Shown: positions 6,614 through 16,846, numbered from the stretch's first letter. The stretch is 64,000 nucleotides of DNA from Streptococcus dysgalactiae subsp. dysgalactiae (GCF_900459225.1 NZ_UHFH01000003.1:1270501-1334500), one strand, 5' to 3'. The notes: generated by a model not told the origin, from the letters alone. Program-made: numbers and translations.

Positions 6614-9600
6614 CTACGGCATCGTAGGTCGATTGTCTTTTTTTACGCTTGATTCCTTTTCTTGAATGGCAGTTTGTGTTCTTGATGTTTTAGCGGCTGC
6701 TAAACTTTGGTAAAAGGGATGAGACTGCTTTTTCATTTCTTGTTTAGTCAATTGTTGGCCTTCTTTATTCAGTGTTACTGTTTGATATTGACTTAACTGT
6801 TGATCAATCCGTTCCATTAAGCTTTTGGCTTCTTCTTGCACGATTTCCAATTGTGCTGTTAAGTTGGCAAGTCCGTCTTTTTCTTTTGACCAGGACGCTA
6901 AATAAGGAAATGACTCTTGACTGGTATCGAATCCTAGATAGTTCGACACAACGTAAGCAATGGATTCTGCTTGAAGTTCTTTCGAACTAATCGTTAGTTT
7001 ACCATCAAAGCGTTCGCTCAAACTTTTTTTATTGTGTAATTCCGAATGAGCCATTTCATGAATCAGCGTTGATAAAGTTCGTTCATAAGACATTCCTCTT
7101 TTAATAACGATTTCATTTGTCTGTGGACTATAGAATCCATCTTCTTGTCCAAGTTCTCTAAATCGAATGGGAACGTTATTGTTATTCTGAGAAATATCTC
7201 TTAAGCTACGATAGACATTTTGGTAGTAGTCTTTATCCAATTGTTCTGGAATAGTTCCCATGGCTTTAGGGAGATTGAGTTTTTTTCCTTCTTGGGGAGA
7301 AACCTGTTTAATGTCAAAGACAGGGACAGGTTTAAAGTAAGTGATGGTCTCCTTTTCTCCCGTTTCGGGATTAAGAATAGGTTTCCCATTCTTATCTTTT
7401 TGAATGACAGATACAGGCGCTTGAATGTAGATTGCTTTTTCACCTTTATTGACAGAGCCATTACGCTTCTTCCACTCTTGGAAAGACGCAACCATTGATG
7501 CTTCTGGAAACTGTGACATAATCAATTGAATATTTCGTGGCGAGTAGTTATTGAAGTGGGCCATCCCTTCTAGGTATTGCTTATAGGTATCACTATCAAA
7601 ATACTGTTTTATGCCGTCTTGCAAGTGTTGATTCAGCGCTGCGGTATTTTTGGCTTTAATCATTTCTGACAAAGTGAAGTCACGTTTATTGGCTTCTTGT
7701 TGCCTTGTCACCTCATTATCAGAAACGTTGGTTGGGTCTGTACCATTTGCCTTTTCGACATTATCTGGAGTCCCATCACCATCACTATCAGAACTAAAGG
7801 GATTGGTGCCTAGAGTGATTTCTTCATCATCGGTTAACCCGTCTCCATCCGAATCTTTAGGATAATTAGTCTTTTGGTTGCCTTTTTCTTGTAAGTTTTC
7901 TGTTTGTATTGGTTCGAGTTCTCGGTTTACAATCATATCTTTTAAGGCCTGTCCGCCGTCCGTAATGTATTGATTGTTAATAGAGAGAATATTAACCTGA
8001 CCATCTTTTTCACTAACGACACCAAGAATAGCCTTATTTGAAGCAACTGACAAATCTGACTCAAGTTTATGTGTCACTTTCATTAATGATGCTGGGAAGA
8101 ATTCACCGTCAACATTCCTAAAAGCAATTAAGACATCACGATCTTCTGTTCGAATCGCCTTAGCTAAATCAAGACGATTCATCCGTTCAACCTCTGATAG
8201 ATCATCAAAAATAAAACTGTTAGCATCTATAACAGCTTTAAAATCAGGTAAAACTTGAATTTTACTAAAGGTCGCTCCTCTGTTAGCAATCATAATATTT
8301 TGATAGCTCCCCTTACCTTCAACAAGGTCAGTAAGTGTTTTGGCAGCAGTTTGGTTTTCATTAATGGCAAACAATCCAATCAAATGAGGGTAGTGTTCCG
8401 GCTTAAAGGAAATTTGAAGAGCTTGTAATTGATTCTCATTTTTGTAAAAATAGGTCACTTGACTGTCTGCTAGCTCTGATTGATACCAGGAGGCATTTTC
8501 CTGGATTTGTGATGCATAACGATTCAATTTATTCAACTCTTTCGTGCTAATTGGGTGATAGCCTTGCTTATAAATTGACTTTTCAGTCTCAGAAATGGTA
8601 AAATGAAGTAAAGATTGAGACTGAGTTTGAGTCGGTGACGGCTCATTCAAAGAACGCTTTAACTGAGCGTTAGGTAGGGGTGCTGCCTCCTGAGACTTCT
8701 CAGGTAAATCCCCGATTGGGTTCTCAGTCTTTTTTGTTTGCCCTTGAATAGTATCAGGGGCTTTTTGTGTATCCTCAGTTTGTAACATTGTTCTTAGTCC
8801 TTTCTTTTGTTTCAAATAATCATTCCAATCCATTTTACTCTGGTATTCTTTCCGTGGTGGGAGGTCTACGGTAATTGGAATGCCATCTTCCTGTAACTCC
8901 TTAATAAAGTTTCGACCTGACTCGTCATTATCAACGGCAATGGTAATCAGATTGGGATTATTTTTAAGGATTTTGGTCGTTTGGTTAATGGCATCTATCG
9001 CTCCTCTAATCGACTCTCTGGGCATAGTTTGAGAATACTGACCACCAGTTAGTAAATCTGCTGTATAGCGACTAATAATCCCTTTTTTGATTCCGTCCAT
9101 AGCCACTAAGCGGACATCCTGTAAACTCTCCTTATGCAGTTCATAATAAGAGAGAAGGTCAATAGGAGCTTCCGTAAATACGAGACGTTTAGGTGTTCCA
9201 ACGTCCAAATGAAAACCTGCTAGACCGTCTGAATGCTTCATGATTTGTTTGAGACGGCCACGTTCAGGATGCTGGACTTTATTTTCAACGATCCCCTGAA
9301 GGCTACCGCCGATCATTCGACCGTCTTCCGCAAAACTTTTAAAGATAATAACAGGTTCAAAATAATCACCCTTTTTCAATGTCGCAGAGCTCATACTACC
9401 TGATGCGAAAACAAATTCAATGGTCTCATCAGATAGTCCCCGTTCTTCTTTTAAATACTGTCGTCCTAAGTCAAAATCGTGATATTCATAAGGGGCGAGG
9501 TAATGCTTAAAGGGTTCTCTAACGTTTGGTGTTACCGTAACCGATTCAAATTGCCCTGTTTCTAAGAAATTGACAGTTTCTCGAAAGCTAGGTTTCTTTC

Positions 9601-9850
9601 CTGTTAGCTCTTCTTGAATGATTTGGACTAAATCAATGGTATTGGTACCCACGCTTCTTGACCACCAACGAAAGGTGTTAGTTTGGGGATAAATATGAAA
9701 ACTGTCGTGTTCGTCCCAATAGAGATGCCCACCTGAACCTTGTTTCAAGTTAATTCCTAGTGAACTCGCAACGGCCACAATATCTATAGCGATGAGTTTC
9801 TGACGTTGCGATTCAAAACGCTGAGATAATAAATCTCTTGTATTTGCCAT
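6614..9850 (-). CDS. ltrC: Multidomain Toprim primase-like / PBECR4 / ArdC metallopeptidase protein (LtrC/PcfD-like)
   Basis: The 1078-residue protein combines several parts. A primase-like N-terminal domain covers about 1-110. A Toprim domain has TEAPIDLLSYY near 225 and AVDNDESG near 305. A middle region (about 410-620) resembles PBECR4, with LDLAKAIRTEDRDVLIAF. A short block of thrombospondin type 3 repeats (about 660-705, SDGDGLTDDEE and SDSDGDGTPDNVE) follows. The C-terminal ArdC/LtrC-like region has a single-stranded DNA-binding module (about 745-860) and a zinc-peptidase motif, LIHEMAHSE, near 932. In pCF10 the equivalent place is pcfD. It may prime the transferred strand in the recipient and counter restriction. 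The calcium-type repeats are unexpected in a cytosolic protein. PBECR4 assignment is from memory. Confidence 0.85.
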   Translation of the reverse strand: MANTRDLLSQRFESQRQKLIAIDIVAVASSLGINLKQGSGGHLYWDEHDSFHIYPQTNTFRWWSRSVGTNTIDLVQIIQEELTGKKPSFRETVNFLETGQFESVTVTPNVREPFKHYLAPYEYHDFDLGRQYLKEERGLSDETIEFVFASGSMSSATLKKGDYFEPVIIFKSFAEDGRMIGGSLQGIVENKVQHPERGRLKQIMKHSDGLAGFHLDVGTPKRLVFTEAPIDLLSYYELHKESLQDVRLVAMDGIKKGIISRYTADLLTGGQYSQTMPRESIRGAIDAINQTTKILKNNPNLITIAVDNDESGRNFIKELQEDGIPITVDLPPRKEYQSKMDWNDYLKQKKGLRTMLQTEDTQKAPDTIQGQTKKTENPIGDLPEKSQEAAPLPNAQLKRSLNEPSPTQTQSQSLLHFTISETEKSIYKQGYHPISTKELNKLNRYASQIQENASWYQSELADSQVTYFYKNENQLQALQISFKPEHYPHLIGLFAINENQTAAKTLTDLVEGKGSYQNIMIANRGATFSKIQVLPDFKAVIDANSFIFDDLSEVERMNRLDLAKAIRTEDRDVLIAFRNVDGEFFPASLMKVTHKLESDLSVASNKAILGVVSEKDGQVNILSINNQYITDGGQALKDMIVNRELEPIQTENLQEKGNQKTNYPKDSDGDGLTDDEEITLGTNPFSSDSDGDGTPDNVEKANGTDPTNVSDNEVTRQQEANKRDFTLSEMIKAKNTAALNQHLQDGIKQYFDSDTYKQYLEGMAHFNNYSPRNIQLIMSQFPEASMVASFQEWKKRNGSVNKGEKAIYIQAPVSVIQKDKNGKPILNPETGEKETITYFKPVPVFDIKQVSPQEGKKLNLPKAMGTIPEQLDKDYYQNVYRSLRDISQNNNNVPIRFRELGQEDGFYSPQTNEIVIKRGMSYERTLSTLIHEMAHSELHNKKSLSERFDGKLTISSKELQAESIAYVVSNYLGFDTSQESFPYLASWSKEKDGLANLTAQLEIVQEEAKSLMERIDQQLSQYQTVTLNKEGQQLTKQEMKKQSHPFYQSLAAAKTSRTQTAIQEKESSVKKDNRPTMP

Positions 9851-9888
9851 AGGTTTTCCTTTCTGCTAAAACAAAAAGAATGGAAGCC

Positions 9889-11934
9889 TTAAACCTCCAC
9901 TCGTTGATCCTCAAATGAAATCTCTCCGAAATCTTCTCGGTCTTCAGGGGGAAGTTCAAAAATCTCTCCAGTACCCATATCCACTAGTTTTTTAGAGGTT
10001 TCTGGTGTCTGAGAGGAGCTTTCTGAAGGCATTTCAGGATTAGTTACAGGGACTTGGTCATTAACTGACGTCTCAGGAGCTGATTGACGTGTGTTGTCAA
10101 AGCCGTTTTCTACTAAGAAGGCTTGGTAGTTAGACATATCAGGAGCCCAAATGTGGTCTTCTGGAATTTGTCCTGTCATGACAGCATCAATAAATTCCGC
10201 ACCTTCTTCCATAAAGCGTTTATAGTGATACCATGTTTTATCCTGATAGTGATTAGCTAACCAATCTTTCATAGGATGATTTGATACCATGGCTTTCTTA
10301 TCACGAAAAACATTTTGTTTGGAGATAAAGACTAAGGCTTCATCGACACCGATACGAGCAATCTCATCTGGGGTCATAAGATCCCGTTGATGCGCTTGTC
10401 TACTGGTCGTCCCTGTTCTTCGCTGTCCCCGTTGTTCCGAATAACTGGTCTGGGTAATGGTTTGTTTACCTGCACGCATCGAAAAATACTTCATGGTATC
10501 TTCATCATTGGTTCCTAAAAATAAAAGCGTTGCACAGTTATTAATCATCGATTTTCTAGCAGGTACACCATATAGGCTGTCTAGTTGACTAATGGCTTGA
10601 ATGATGATTTTAATAGACATCTCACGGCTACGAATAGAGGCTAGGACTTCGTTAAAGTGTGGCATCTTACCACAATTGGCAAATTCATCGAAGTAGAATT
10701 GCACGTGTAATAAATCTTTCAGTTCATAGCCTTTCTTCTGACCTTGGATAATAGCATCTGCACTATGAGTCAATTGGTCAAAAACAACTGTAAAGAATGT
10801 GGAAGCCAAGAAGCTATAAGCCTTATTAGTTTCTGAAATGGCCACAAAGACTGCTGTCTTTTCGGTATTCCAAGTATCCATCTCCATCGTATCAGTCTTA
10901 ATGAGATTTGTTACAGCATCATGATCAAAAATGGAGTACTGAGTGGCCACAATAGCTAAGACACTAGTCCTGGTTTCTGCCTCAAAGTTACTGTTAAAGA
11001 GTTCCCACTGTCGACAGGCATAGTTACCTGGTAATTTTTCTTCCAATTGCTTAAACATCTTCTCAACTGCACTGAGTTCCTTTTCATTGGGGCGTTTCAA
11101 ATTTCTAAGTAAATCTGCCACCATTGATAAGTTCGGTTCATAATGTCTCACCTGGCTATCAAAATAAAGATAGCCAAGTAAAGCACGGTTCAAAAGAAGC
11201 TTGGCCTGATTCCAGAAGTCCTCTCCTTCTCGATCTCCCTTTTTTGTCCCTTCGACAATGGCTTCTGTAATGCGATCAATATCCAATTCTGATCTCATAT
11301 ACCTAAAGGGGTTAAACATATCCGAATTGGCTAAGTTAACCAGATCAAAGATTTTGATTTGATAGCCATTTTCTTTTAACATTGTTCCTACTTCTCGGAC
11401 AAGCAACCCTTTAGGGTCCGTTACGATAAAAGAGGAATTCATTTGCATGAGATTTGGCTTTACATAGGTGTAGGTTTTTCCATCTCCAGGCAGACCTACA
11501 ACTAAGACATTTTTATTGAGTTGCCGCTCAAACGGCAAGCGCTTATTAAAGAGTCCCATTTGAGCTTCTCTCGAGAAAATCATATTATTTCTTGGTTCTT
11601 CATCTTGAAAACCTTTTAATTCTTGGGCTGTTGCCATACGAGCTGAACCCGATTCTTCTCCATGCCGATAATTACCATCTAATCTAATCTTTAGATAGAA
11701 AAATAAGCCAACAAAAAAGCCCACTAGTGCAGAAAGAATTGCTAGTGGGCTAGTATTCCAATAAAAGTAAGGTGGTTCCGTTATCTTTTCAAAAACATAG
11801 GTATAGGGGGCAAAGAGATTAGTCATATCTGTCTGTGGTGCCATACAATAAAGGATATAAGCACGATGTGTCAGGTAGGCTATAAGCAAACTGAGCAGAA
11901 GATAGGGAAGCAATCGTTTACGTTTTAGTTCCAT
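9889..11934 (-). CDS. Type IV coupling protein (VirD4/TcpA family, PcfC-like)
   Basis: The 681-residue protein has two N-terminal membrane helices (about 10-28 and 62-82). A RecA-like ATPase domain follows, with Walker A GLPGDGKT near 146 and a Walker B-type VQFYFDEFANCGKMP near 410. The acidic, Ser/Pro-rich tail varies between members. Coupling proteins bring the relaxase-DNA complex to the secretion channel. The start overlaps the stop of the preceding DUF3801 gene by one base, the same pair as pcfB-pcfC in pCF10. All motifs look intact. Confidence 0.94.
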   Translation of the reverse strand: MELKRKRLLPYLLLSLLIAYLTHRAYILYCMAPQTDMTNLFAPYTYVFEKITEPPYFYWNTSPLAILSALVGFFVGLFFYLKIRLDGNYRHGEESGSARMATAQELKGFQDEEPRNNMIFSREAQMGLFNKRLPFERQLNKNVLVVGLPGDGKTYTYVKPNLMQMNSSFIVTDPKGLLVREVGTMLKENGYQIKIFDLVNLANSDMFNPFRYMRSELDIDRITEAIVEGTKKGDREGEDFWNQAKLLLNRALLGYLYFDSQVRHYEPNLSMVADLLRNLKRPNEKELSAVEKMFKQLEEKLPGNYACRQWELFNSNFEAETRTSVLAIVATQYSIFDHDAVTNLIKTDTMEMDTWNTEKTAVFVAISETNKAYSFLASTFFTVVFDQLTHSADAIIQGQKKGYELKDLLHVQFYFDEFANCGKMPHFNEVLASIRSREMSIKIIIQAISQLDSLYGVPARKSMINNCATLLFLGTNDEDTMKYFSMRAGKQTITQTSYSEQRGQRRTGTTSRQAHQRDLMTPDEIARIGVDEALVFISKQNVFRDKKAMVSNHPMKDWLANHYQDKTWYHYKRFMEEGAEFIDAVMTGQIPEDHIWAPDMSNYQAFLVENGFDNTRQSAPETSVNDQVPVTNPEMPSESSSQTPETSKKLVDMGTGEIFELPPEDREDFGEISFEDQRVEV

Positions 11935-12425
11935 CAGATCCCCTTTCCTTTCTTCTTGTTTTTTACGGCTTCCGTTGATTTCTTAGAGGTTTTCTTGAGG
12001 TTTTCAATCTGTTGTTTAGGGGTTAATTCATGAGATTTCTTCATGTATTTATCTAGTGCTTCTTTTGGATTAGACACAATTTCCTGATTGATTTTCCTGA
12101 GAGCTTCTTGAATGACCTGTTGATTAGTAGCTTCAAACCAGACTTGCTTGGTGCCATCTCCATTCTTTTTAAAGTGAAAGTTAACCCCTGACTTTTTGAG
12201 TTCTTTTCTTAATTTTTCAAGATTAACCTCAGCCTCTTCAAAGTCGATATGATCTTTTGTTCGGGGTAACTGATTGAAATCCTTCCAGGACATCTCCCCT
12301 GATTGTTTGTGCTCTTTATAAGTCTTAGCTCCTTGGCTAACAGCATAAGCTAAAAACTGAAATAAGTGCTTCCCTGTATCCAAGGTGACTCGTGACCCTT
12401 TTTCCATAACTCGTTCTTGATCCAT
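11934..12425 (-). CDS. DUF3801 conjugation protein (PcfB-like)
   Basis: The soluble, basic 163-residue protein has a DUF3801-type core: DTGKHLFQFLAYAVSQGAK, then FHFKKNGDGTKQVWFEA. It ends in a lysine-rich tail, ATEAVKNKKKGKGI-like in composition. No membrane segment is seen. In pCF10 and many Gram-positive ICEs the DUF3801 gene directly precedes the coupling protein, as here with a one-base overlap. Its exact function is unsettled. It may help substrate loading. Start ATG at 12425 is the first in frame and follows AAGGAGACG. Confidence 0.82.
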   Translation of the reverse strand: MDQERVMEKGSRVTLDTGKHLFQFLAYAVSQGAKTYKEHKQSGEMSWKDFNQLPRTKDHIDFEEAEVNLEKLRKELKKSGVNFHFKKNGDGTKQVWFEATNQQVIQEALRKINQEIVSNPKEALDKYMKKSHELTPKQQIENLKKTSKKSTEAVKNKKKGKGI

Positions 12426-12446
12426 ATGCTTCGTCTCCTTTCTTCA

Positions 12447-13229
12447 TTAGGGGTAAGTGGTTAGTCTTGGCTTTTTGATAACAAGATAGCCATACTGAGC
12501 CTTCTTATCAGCCCTGACGGCTAGTGTTAGGCGCTTACTTGATACATGATCTTGTGCTTTTTTGATATTAACTACATAAGTCACAAGGGTTGTATCCCCT
12601 TTTGTTTCCTGACTTTCCAGTAAGACGCTGACTGGTATGACTTTCTCTGTTTTAAAATCTTCTTTAGGAAGTTTCTCTGATAAGTAATCTTCTAAATTGA
12701 GACTTTGAGAGAAGTAACTGCTAATGAAATAGCGACAAAAGACATCTGCCTTTTGATTGGTCACTACCGTCTCTCCTTTGGGAGTCACCTGCGGTTGTGT
12801 CTTAACTAACTGCAAGGTCTCCAAGGACAAGTAGATACTCGCTATCGATAGTACCATCGGCAGCAACCACATCAGCCCTTTTACTAACTTGAAGACGCCC
12901 GTTTTAGATTGGGAATCATTGGAATTTGAACTATTAATAGCTTGTGGTTGTTGTTTTGATTCGGAACGTTTCCAGAACGGCTTCTTAGCATCCCCCTTTC
13001 GTCCAAATTCACCGATTAATTCCTGAACTTCTTTGTCTTCTTGAGATGGGATGGTTATTTCCATTGATTCCATAATCTCTTCGTTTTTATCCAGATGAAA
13101 CAGATAAAAGCTAGTCCTCATATTTAACTGCAAGCACCGTTTTTCCTCTCCTTCTAGTGAATATAGAAGAGCTGCCAGATTCTGAAATTCCTGTTCCTTC
13201 CCATCAGATTGATTCTGAATGCGAAACAT
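12447..13229 (-). CDS. Membrane-anchored conjugation protein (possible VirB8/TcpC-like)
   Basis: The 260-residue protein has a soluble N-terminal domain (about 1-90), a Ser/Gln/Asn-rich linker, one membrane helix (about 117-140, LVKGLMWLLPMVLSIASIY) and an outside C-terminal domain. That domain has the FCRYFISSYFSQ and KLPKEDF pattern seen in NTF2-like VirB8/TcpC proteins. It lies in the T4SS operon and its start overlaps the stop of the preceding gene. A scaffold role at the cell membrane is likely. The family call rests on topology and a few residues, so it is moderate. Confidence 0.65.
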   Translation of the reverse strand: MFRIQNQSDGKEQEFQNLAALLYSLEGEEKRCLQLNMRTSFYLFHLDKNEEIMESMEITIPSQEDKEVQELIGEFGRKGDAKKPFWKRSESKQQPQAINSSNSNDSQSKTGVFKLVKGLMWLLPMVLSIASIYLSLETLQLVKTQPQVTPKGETVVTNQKADVFCRYFISSYFSQSLNLEDYLSEKLPKEDFKTEKVIPVSVLLESQETKGDTTLVTYVVNIKKAQDHVSSKRLTLAVRADKKAQYGYLVIKKPRLTTYP

Positions 13230-13501
13230 TACCCTTCACCTCCAAATTCTTCTTTGTGAGTGGCTAAAATAGCTTCTAAGCCGTGTAAATCAATACCATA
13301 TTCGGCCATAATTTCCTGTTGGCGTTTGCTTTCTAAGATGGCAATATCATCTTTTAGCGTTTTGATTTTCTTTTGAAGAGCGTCTTGACTTTCTTGTGCT
13401 TTTTCTAGCTGTTTTATCTTATCCTCTAAACGTTCTTGAGTGGATTTCTGACGACGGCTTTTTGATGAACTGGTTTGATTAATATATTCTTCATTTGTCA
13501 T
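13229..13501 (-). CDS. Small coiled-coil T4SS operon protein
   Basis: The start MTNEEYINQ at 13499-13501 is chosen because AAAGGAG precedes it. A more upstream Met would overlap the preceding gene without a site. The 90-residue product is charged and almost entirely helical, with a heptad-rich middle (DKIKQLEKAQESQDALQKK). It is soluble. Similar small coiled-coil proteins occur in this place in pCF10-like transfer operons (PrgM-like position). No function is known to me. Confidence 0.72.
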   Translation of the reverse strand: MTNEEYINQTSSSKSRRQKSTQERLEDKIKQLEKAQESQDALQKKIKTLKDDIAILESKRQQEIMAEYGIDLHGLEAILATHKEEFGGEG

Positions 13502-13523
13502 GTTCTTATCTCCTTTACTTTCT

Positions 13524-14126
13524 TTAGTCTGTTTCTGAAGGCGTAATTGCTCCATAAGCTTCTTCGCTTTCTGTTAAGTCAGATGAATCTGTTAATAGTA
13601 AGGTGCTCATGTGATTCACTAAAAAGTTACCATGAACTTTTGCATAATCTAATTGAATGGTTGTATGATTGACAACTCCCTTTTGTGCCCCTTCTGAATT
13701 ATTCTTTTCCTTTAAAAGATCGTTTGTATAAATGACCTTGCAAATGACTTGATGATTGATGTGATCAATATAGATTTGTGCTGATTCAAAAGCGTAATTA
13801 ATAATATAACCTTTATACGTTTGACTCTGAGCCTTATTTTCTTCTGAGACTGTCGCATTATAAAGCCCTTCGGTCATATACTCTTTATACCGCTGACGAT
13901 TTTCTTCTAAATCTTTCTTCGTATAATAAGCAATTAGAAACTTCTTGACTAATGATTCATTCAGCCGCTTATCATCAGACTTATTTGTCGTTGATACTTT
14001 TGTTTCTGAACTATCTTGACTATTTTTACCCATTTGGCCAAATCCAAATCCTATACAGAATATTAGAATAAGACAAACGATCCCAATCGCTCGTTTAAAA
14101 TAGGTTACTTTTACTGTATCAATCAT
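13524..14126 (-). CDS. VirB8-like conjugation protein (PrgL-like)
   Basis: The 200-residue product has one membrane helix near the N-terminus (about 13-31). An extracellular domain follows, with VKKFLIAYYTKKDLEENRQR and TYKGYIINYAFESAQIYI. This topology and sequence pattern fit VirB8-like PrgL proteins that scaffold the channel. GAAGGAG precedes the ATG. It lies immediately downstream of the peptidoglycan hydrolase gene, as prgL follows prgK in pCF10. The acidic Ser/Thr-rich tail is unremarkable. Confidence 0.75.
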   Translation of the reverse strand: MIDTVKVTYFKRAIGIVCLILIFCIGFGFGQMGKNSQDSSETKVSTTNKSDDKRLNESLVKKFLIAYYTKKDLEENRQRYKEYMTEGLYNATVSEENKAQSQTYKGYIINYAFESAQIYIDHINHQVICKVIYTNDLLKEKNNSEGAQKGVVNHTTIQLDYAKVHGNFLVNHMSTLLLTDSSDLTESEEAYGAITPSETD

Positions 14127-14149
14127 GATTACTTCTCCTTCTTGTTTTA

Positions 14150-16846
14150 TTATTTAGGTGTCGCAAAGCTATAAAAAGGAGCTGGGCGACAGACTCGATA
14201 GTGAATTTTATGTTGAATCCCCCCATAATTGAGTTCAGACACTAAAAATGAGCCATCTGGGTTAACCACTTCTACAATCCCAACATGGCCCCATTGTGGA
14301 AATGTCCCATCAAAACCGCCCGCCGTTGAAACAACAGCTCCCTTGATGGGAGTTGGACTATATCGCCAGCCTTTAGCAACCAAAGATGCCACCCAATTTT
14401 GGCCATTACCTAAATAGCCATAAGAACCTGATAAATCGGTAATACTACCTAGCTCCACTAGACGATTGTAGCTATACCAAGTACACTGTCCTACAGGATA
14501 ACCATTACCAGCCTGTGTCGTCATCGCTCTTTGGGTTGGTGGGTTAGGAAACCTAGAACGATACTCTTCTGGGAAGTTATACGATGAAGCAAGCGTACCT
14601 CCACCTACAATATTAGGGTATTTAAACCAAGAAAGTGCTTGCTTGGCAATAGCTTGTCTCTGAGCTAATTTATTACCAGGTACACCTTCCCATTTGGCTA
14701 AGAACTCGGCTGTTAAACTATTCAGATCACTGTGCCCAGTCGCAATCTGTTTAAAGATGTTAATGTAGTAAGGATTATCCCCTTCCAACATAAATTGAAC
14801 TTGTAACTCTAGACTATACCACTTTTTACCTTTACGTTTAGCGTAGGCTCGTAATAACGTATTACGATTCGCACCGTCAGAGGTATCTGTCCATTGTCCT
14901 AAACCGAGTCCTCGATGAAGGATATTCGGATAGCCACCGCCATAAATGGCCGGGCCACCTAACGTTAACCAGGACTCGTCATCCCAAGAAGAGTCAGAAG
15001 CGCCTACTGGCGGGCTGAGGTAGTCCCCTTCAGCTCGCTTAGGGTTGATGCCAGACTCTACTCCAAAGCAACCTACAATAGCTGCAATTCCATTATCGGT
15101 TGCCTGGGGCAAATATTTTTTAACCAAATCATAGAATTGCTTGGCTCGACCACCCATTTCAGATGGGGTTTGAGTCACAATAGTTGTTTCTGCATACTTC
15201 ACAAAGGGAAAATAAAAGCCTGGGTTGGTGAGTACCCAAACTTCTTTCTTATCCTTCTTTGTTTGTATCGTATAGCCGTAAGGAACCTCTCTATCCCTAA
15301 TATTTTTTAACCATGCGGCATCTTTATCATCTACTTCCCCGTAGCACTTAGCATACGCTATTTTTTGGGTGCTTCCTGAAACCGTAGCTAATTCTTGACC
15401 CGTTTCAACCCTATCTCCTGTCTTCACTCGACTATTTGAGACATCATAATAGATAAAGCGGGCCTCCTTATCTTCAATAATGAGGTTAGTGGTTTTCGTT
15501 TTTTCACCCTTTAAGTCTTTTGTGGTAACAGTTATTTTACCATCCATAACCGCATACAACTTTTGACTGGCTTTTGCTTGAAGTGTCGTCGTTGGATCAA
15601 TGGTAGCTTGATCAGTATAGCCATAGCGTTTTGCCACAGTCAAGTATTCTGAATCTGCTTTGTCATCATTAGATGAATAGAAGGGGTTAGAAAGTTCTTG
15701 ATAAGCTAAGAATTTGCCCGTTTCGGCTTGACTATCTAGAATCTCCTTATATTCCTCAAGATCATCTTTTGAGAACTTGATCCACTCTTTCCCATTGGTA
15801 TAGAGTTCAGCCATGGTTTTTAGGTGATCAATATCTTGGTTTTCTTCCTTCCAAATATCATCTAGGGCATCTGAGAAGTGATTGAAACCTAAAGCACCTG
15901 TGACTTTTCCACCAAAGCCATCGTCCCACCTGGCATCAGGTTCCCACTCTCCACCATAGCGGTAATTCATATAGAGTAAGATGGAATCAATATCGGTATA
16001 GTAATCCACCTTATCAGAAGACTTCTGACGGTCTACCTTTGAAATATGAAGCCAGGACTGATTGAGAGTAAATTCATTTTGTTGGACCACATTACTCGAA
16101 AAGACCGAAGATACCAGGATAACGATTAACAAAAGCAAGCTGATGACTCCAGTCACAACCCAGGTTATCGGATTAGCAATAATGGGCGTAATGGCGCTCA
16201 CTAATGCTTTTGAAGTAGCCACAAGAGTTTGAGTGGTTTTAGAAGCCACTTTAACCGTTTCTTGAGTAGCTTTTACGCTTCCTTTTCGTGTTTGATGATA
16301 GGCGTACTTAGTTCCTTTAGCTCCTAGTTTTACCGTTCCCTTGGCACTACGATAGGTCAATTTGATACCTTTACCGGTTGCACGTCCTGCTTGTTTAGCC
16401 ATCGCTTGGGTTTGACGAATCTGATGCTTAGCTCTCACCAAATCAGATAAAGTATCATCTTGTTCTAACCCCATTTCTAGGATTTCTTGACCTGTTCGTT
16501 TAGTGATACGCCTACCTGTCTGTCTGGCTTTTTGACTAAGAGTTGGATTGGTTTTGCGTACTTTCTTTTTGACTTTTTTAGCATCCTTGTACTTAGCTTT
16601 AGCTTGTTTTAGCTTCTCCTGAGCTTTTTTAAGCGCTTCGTCGTCTATTATTCCAGCCCTAAAGTCTGTTTGTGCTTTTTGATAGGCTTCTCTAGCTTCT
16701 TTTAACTCTTTAGTGGCTACTTGAAGCTCTCCTTTCGCTGCTTTTTGAGCCTTTCTAGCGGAAGACTGGTTATGCCTGTGGACACTTGCTTTAATCTGAC
16801 GTTTTCTTACAACTCGACTTCTAAGGTCTTGTTTTTCTTCTGTCAC
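14150..16846 (-). CDS. T4SS peptidoglycan hydrolase with lysozyme-like and CHAP domains (PrgK/VirB1-like)
   Basis: The 898-residue protein starts at GTG after AGGAGG. Residues 1-210 are highly basic and helical. A membrane helix follows (about 218-245). The extracellular part holds an insertion region (about 250-560), a phage-tail-lysozyme-like domain (about 570-745, with GCFGVESGINP and GLGLGQWTD) and a C-terminal CHAP domain (about 770-898). CHAP residues include Cys in GYPVGQCTWYSYN and His in WGHVGIVE. PrgK-type hydrolases open the cell wall for the channel. Both catalytic Cys and His of CHAP are visible. It sits between virB4 and the VirB8-like gene. Confidence 0.92.
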   Translation of the reverse strand: MTEEKQDLRSRVVRKRQIKASVHRHNQSSARKAQKAAKGELQVATKELKEAREAYQKAQTDFRAGIIDDEALKKAQEKLKQAKAKYKDAKKVKKKVRKTNPTLSQKARQTGRRITKRTGQEILEMGLEQDDTLSDLVRAKHQIRQTQAMAKQAGRATGKGIKLTYRSAKGTVKLGAKGTKYAYHQTRKGSVKATQETVKVASKTTQTLVATSKALVSAITPIIANPITWVVTGVISLLLLIVILVSSVFSSNVVQQNEFTLNQSWLHISKVDRQKSSDKVDYYTDIDSILLYMNYRYGGEWEPDARWDDGFGGKVTGALGFNHFSDALDDIWKEENQDIDHLKTMAELYTNGKEWIKFSKDDLEEYKEILDSQAETGKFLAYQELSNPFYSSNDDKADSEYLTVAKRYGYTDQATIDPTTTLQAKASQKLYAVMDGKITVTTKDLKGEKTKTTNLIIEDKEARFIYYDVSNSRVKTGDRVETGQELATVSGSTQKIAYAKCYGEVDDKDAAWLKNIRDREVPYGYTIQTKKDKKEVWVLTNPGFYFPFVKYAETTIVTQTPSEMGGRAKQFYDLVKKYLPQATDNGIAAIVGCFGVESGINPKRAEGDYLSPPVGASDSSWDDESWLTLGGPAIYGGGYPNILHRGLGLGQWTDTSDGANRNTLLRAYAKRKGKKWYSLELQVQFMLEGDNPYYINIFKQIATGHSDLNSLTAEFLAKWEGVPGNKLAQRQAIAKQALSWFKYPNIVGGGTLASSYNFPEEYRSRFPNPPTQRAMTTQAGNGYPVGQCTWYSYNRLVELGSITDLSGSYGYLGNGQNWVASLVAKGWRYSPTPIKGAVVSTAGGFDGTFPQWGHVGIVEVVNPDGSFLVSELNYGGIQHKIHYRVCRPAPFYSFATPK

